From NCBI GenBank assembly GCA_900208305.1, contig OAPG01000007.1, positions 186,001 to 250,000 on the forward strand: DNA of 64,000 nt, written 5' to 3'. The notes under the pieces were generated by a model. The model was not told where the DNA came from, made no database searches, and saw only the letters and a program-made list of their open reading frames with translations. Position 1 is the first letter of the stretch, and every line of letters starts with the position of its first letter. This DNA comes from Melanopsichium pennsylvanicum (lineage: Eukaryota; Basidiomycota; Ustilaginomycetes; Ustilaginales). Positions 61,553 through 64,000 of the stretch are shown piece by piece. The translations under genes were made by a program, and so were the position numbers.

Positions 61553-64000
61553 CACTAGTAGTATCGGTTTCGGATGAACTTTGAATGCTTTCACTTTCCA
61601 TTTCACCAACATTCATTCCCTCATTTTCACCACCACCACCAACATTATTGTCACCTTTGTTGAAAAAATCCCCATTCATCATCTTGAAATCACCACCACC
61701 ATTCGCAAGCACAGGAGTATTATTACCCCCACTACCCGTGTTGCTTGAGGGACTAGCAGGTTGACTCAAACTCTGCCTAAGTGTAGCAGGTTTGAGTTGG
61801 GAAAGCCTCGTAAAAGCCGTAGTGTTATTACCCACATTCACCAACCCATTCATTCGACCATTCGTCGAAACGGGTGTGAGTCCATGCAAGAATGGATTAC
61901 GACGCAAACTACTACTCGTCTTGGTTGCTGGAGCCATCGCAGAATCAGATGTAGATGGTTGTGGTGTTGTTGTAATCGCCCCAATCTTATTCGATTCTCG
62001 TCCATCTTGTTGAGATTCTGTCCAAAACTCGTCCTCCGACGACGAGCCACTGCCATCCGATGAACTACTGTCTGATTGGTCACTGTTAGAATCCTCCTCC
62101 TCCGACGATGAGCTAGAAGAATTCATCTTGTTGCCAACACTTTTCCTACGTTCAACGCGAGAAGGAGAATCACTTTTCGATGGTGTTATCGTTCTCATCC
62201 TTTTCCTGTCAACATCATCATCATCATCATCATCATCACCATCATCTTCCGAATTCTCCTCACCACCACCGTGACTCGTATCAGAACTTGTGATCGATGC
62301 ACTTCTCGACCTCGACCTCGATCTGGACCGCATTTGCGTTTGTGTATCCTCTTGTTGCTTCATCTTGCGTTTCCTCTCTTCCAACTGTAATCGTTGTTGT
62401 TGTTGTTGTTGTTGTGCTGTTGTTGAATCACCACCACTCGCACTGTGCTGAACCTGGGATTGAGTTTTGGATTGAGTGTTGGGTAGAGGTTCAACATCCA
62501 TATTATCGTTCTCATCACCACGGGGTATGGCGCACAACATGGGACTAGTGGCTAGTTCGGCTTCAGATGATTCGGAAGGTGCACGTAAACCTGGTAAATC
62601 ATGTTGCGATGATTTATCGCTTTGACTCTGCCCTTCGTTGACAATGGCAGGTGAAGAAGGGGTAAGTGCAATTCGAGGTTCCAAACCATCTGTGGGTTTA
62701 GCCGAAGATCCGTCTACGGTTGGAAGCGACTTTTTGGCGCTAATTGCTGCTGCTTTTCGCGTCGCGCGTGTCTTGACTGGCGACAAAGATGAGATCGTAG
62801 TGGCAGCAGCTTCGGTGCCGCTTGGAGGAGGAAGCTCAGGTTCGACTGACGGTAGTGCAGCAGCAACAGTCGCAGGACTGGTCGCATCTGCTTTCCCGGC
62901 AGCCGCAGCAGCGCGCTTCTGTGCTGCCGTGGGAGCTTTGGGCTTGGCAGATGTCTTTGCCCTCACACTCCCTTCCGGTTCGGTATTCTGGGTCATTTCT
63001 TGTGTCGATTTTGTCGAACCCTGGTTTGAATCTGGCACAATTTGAGAAGAATCCTCTTGTGTACTCTTCCCAATTTCACCTGCATCCGCACCTGCAACCT
63101 CACCATCCTTGCCCGCACTAAACTGCTCCCCAAGCCAATCCTGCAAAATGCGCATGGAATCCTTATCCTTTTTAGTCTTTCGAGCTTTCTTCCTAATCAT
63201 ACCTAGTAGGTCGATGATGGCTTGAGATCCGCCTTGCCATACCCTACAGTTTTCCTTTGCATGATCTGGAGTGGCTTGGCAGACAAGGCAAATATCGGTG
63301 CCGCTAGTGTTAGCTGCAGCTGCTTTTGACGCACGTGGCTTTGCAGGAGTGCGTTTTGAACCAGTAATGGTGGTAGATGCGGCGGTTGAATCTTGAGTGT
63401 TTGGTTCTGGCGCGATGACAGTATCGCTTTGCGCAGCAGGAGCTCGCCCAATGACCTTGCTCGCTTCTGACAAAGCGGTTGCTGGTGCTGGTTGAGTCGA
63501 ATTAGACTCCGCTTGCCAAACCTCGGCAGGCTCCTGAGGAGTAACGGCAGTCGTGGCAGCAGCGCCTTTCGCCTGGGCTTCGGCCTTTTTGGCCGCTTTT
63601 GTCAAACGAGGCTTCTTGGCCGGTGGCGCATCCTTCTTCGCCATATTTGCCAAAGATTGGCCTGGCTGCTCGGCGACACCACCAACAGCTGGCTGAGAAA
63701 TTTCGTCGAGCACGGATACTTGTGAAGAGTTGGCAGCCTCGCCGTCAGCAGCAGCTTTGGGATCTTCGGTAGCCTTGGTGGCCTTTGTGTCTCTAGGCGT
63801 CTTTGAGGGCGTAGAAACTGGCTCTGACGTCTCTGTATCTGCTTGCGAAGAGGGTCCTGGAGCTGCAGCGGAAGCTTGTGTTGCTTTCGGGATGGGTGCA
63901 GAGTCCTCAACACCAGCAGTGGCAGCGGCAATGGCGTTAGCAGCCGCAGCAGCTTTGGCCTCGGCAGCTTTACTCGCCTTCGTCGCTCTTGGCCTCTTTG
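61317..64000 (-). CDS. Acidic, Ser/Ala-rich nuclear-type protein with one zinc knuckle, 5' end outside window
   Basis: The minus frame is open from the stop at 61317 to the right window edge (about 894 codons), with no start needed inside. Upstream sequence is Ala/Lys/Pro/Thr-rich with short basic patches. At about 63250-63290 lies CLVCQATPDHAKENC (C-x2-C-x5-H-x4-C), a zinc knuckle, followed by RVWQGGSQAIIDLLGMIRKK and a Lys-rich helix. Further on: poly-Gln (62396-62413), an acidic run, RSRSRSRSRS-type dipeptides, a long Ser tract (61500-61551) and a basic RGRGRGDDKKGSKTKSS tail. This is the make-up of a chromatin or nucleolar protein; a similar knuckle occurs in Mit1/CHD-type remodellers, but no ATPase is seen here. 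I do not assign a family. Confidence 0.6.
61500..61551. repeat. (ACT)n trinucleotide tract coding poly-Ser
   Basis: About 17 tandem ACT units on the plus strand, coding Ser (AGT) in the minus-strand protein. Confidence 0.9.

Noticed and set aside
1..64000. CRISPR arrays, rRNA genes, bacterial-type operons
   Set aside because: None seen; the tandem repeats are simple microsatellites without spacers and the gene structure is eukaryotic.

Overview
The window looks like about 64 kb of nuclear chromosome from a basidiomycete smut fungus (Ustilaginales: Ustilago, Sporisorium or Moesziomyces type). The evidence is: compact eukaryotic genes on both strands; few, short introns with GTAAGT-type donors and CAG/TAG acceptors; Ser/Gln/Ala-rich microsatellite-coded tracts; housekeeping proteins of fungal type; a fused lycopene cyclase/phytoene synthase of the fungal crtYB/car2 kind; and a fungal LINE with an RNase H domain. 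The species is inferred.

Layout. 1-12 kb: MRC1/claspin (partial, minus), CCC1 vacuolar metal transporter (plus), DPH2 (minus), TFB2 of TFIIH (plus), GPI10 mannosyltransferase (plus). 12-17 kb: an HGSNAT-like DUF1624 membrane protein (plus), a spliced F5/8C (NR2C2AP-like) gene (minus) and RNase H1 (plus) with two possible starts. 17-20.5 kb: a decay-prone zone with a minus-strand frame carrying two internal stops, a stand-alone RNase H1 hybrid-binding-domain paralogue with one in-frame TAG, and an intact Kre9/Knh1-like surface protein gene. 20.5-35 kb: TRM112, VPS26, an unrecognised Ser/Pro-rich protein with a possible PP1 docking site, RPN14/PAAF1, and a 1,724-residue DUF1765 protein. 35-46 kb: a 4.3 kb gene-free stretch before the carotenoid gene car2, an intron-containing tRNA-Gly(CCC), and NADPH-cytochrome P450 reductase. 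46-53 kb: a membrane-anchored HSL-type esterase, an Age2/SMAP-type ArfGAP and a probable Mediator subunit 11. 53.6-59.7 kb: a complete LINE insertion with 14-bp target-site duplications and a poly(A) tail. 60-64 kb: SPC3 of the signal peptidase and the 3' part of a zinc-knuckle, acidic nuclear-type protein gene that runs off the window.

The genes do not form a biosynthetic cluster; most are unrelated housekeeping genes. car2 (phytoene formation and cyclisation) and the P450 reductase sit about 2.3 kb apart with the tRNA between them, but nothing visible ties their functions together. The most interesting signals are the RNase H1 neighbourhood (dual start plus a nonsense-bearing paralogue 1.6 kb away), the recent LINE insertion whose only visible lesions lie in homopolymers, and a heptamer TACTGTA/TACAGTA that recurs in intergenic DNA. 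No convincing undescribed multi-gene system was found.
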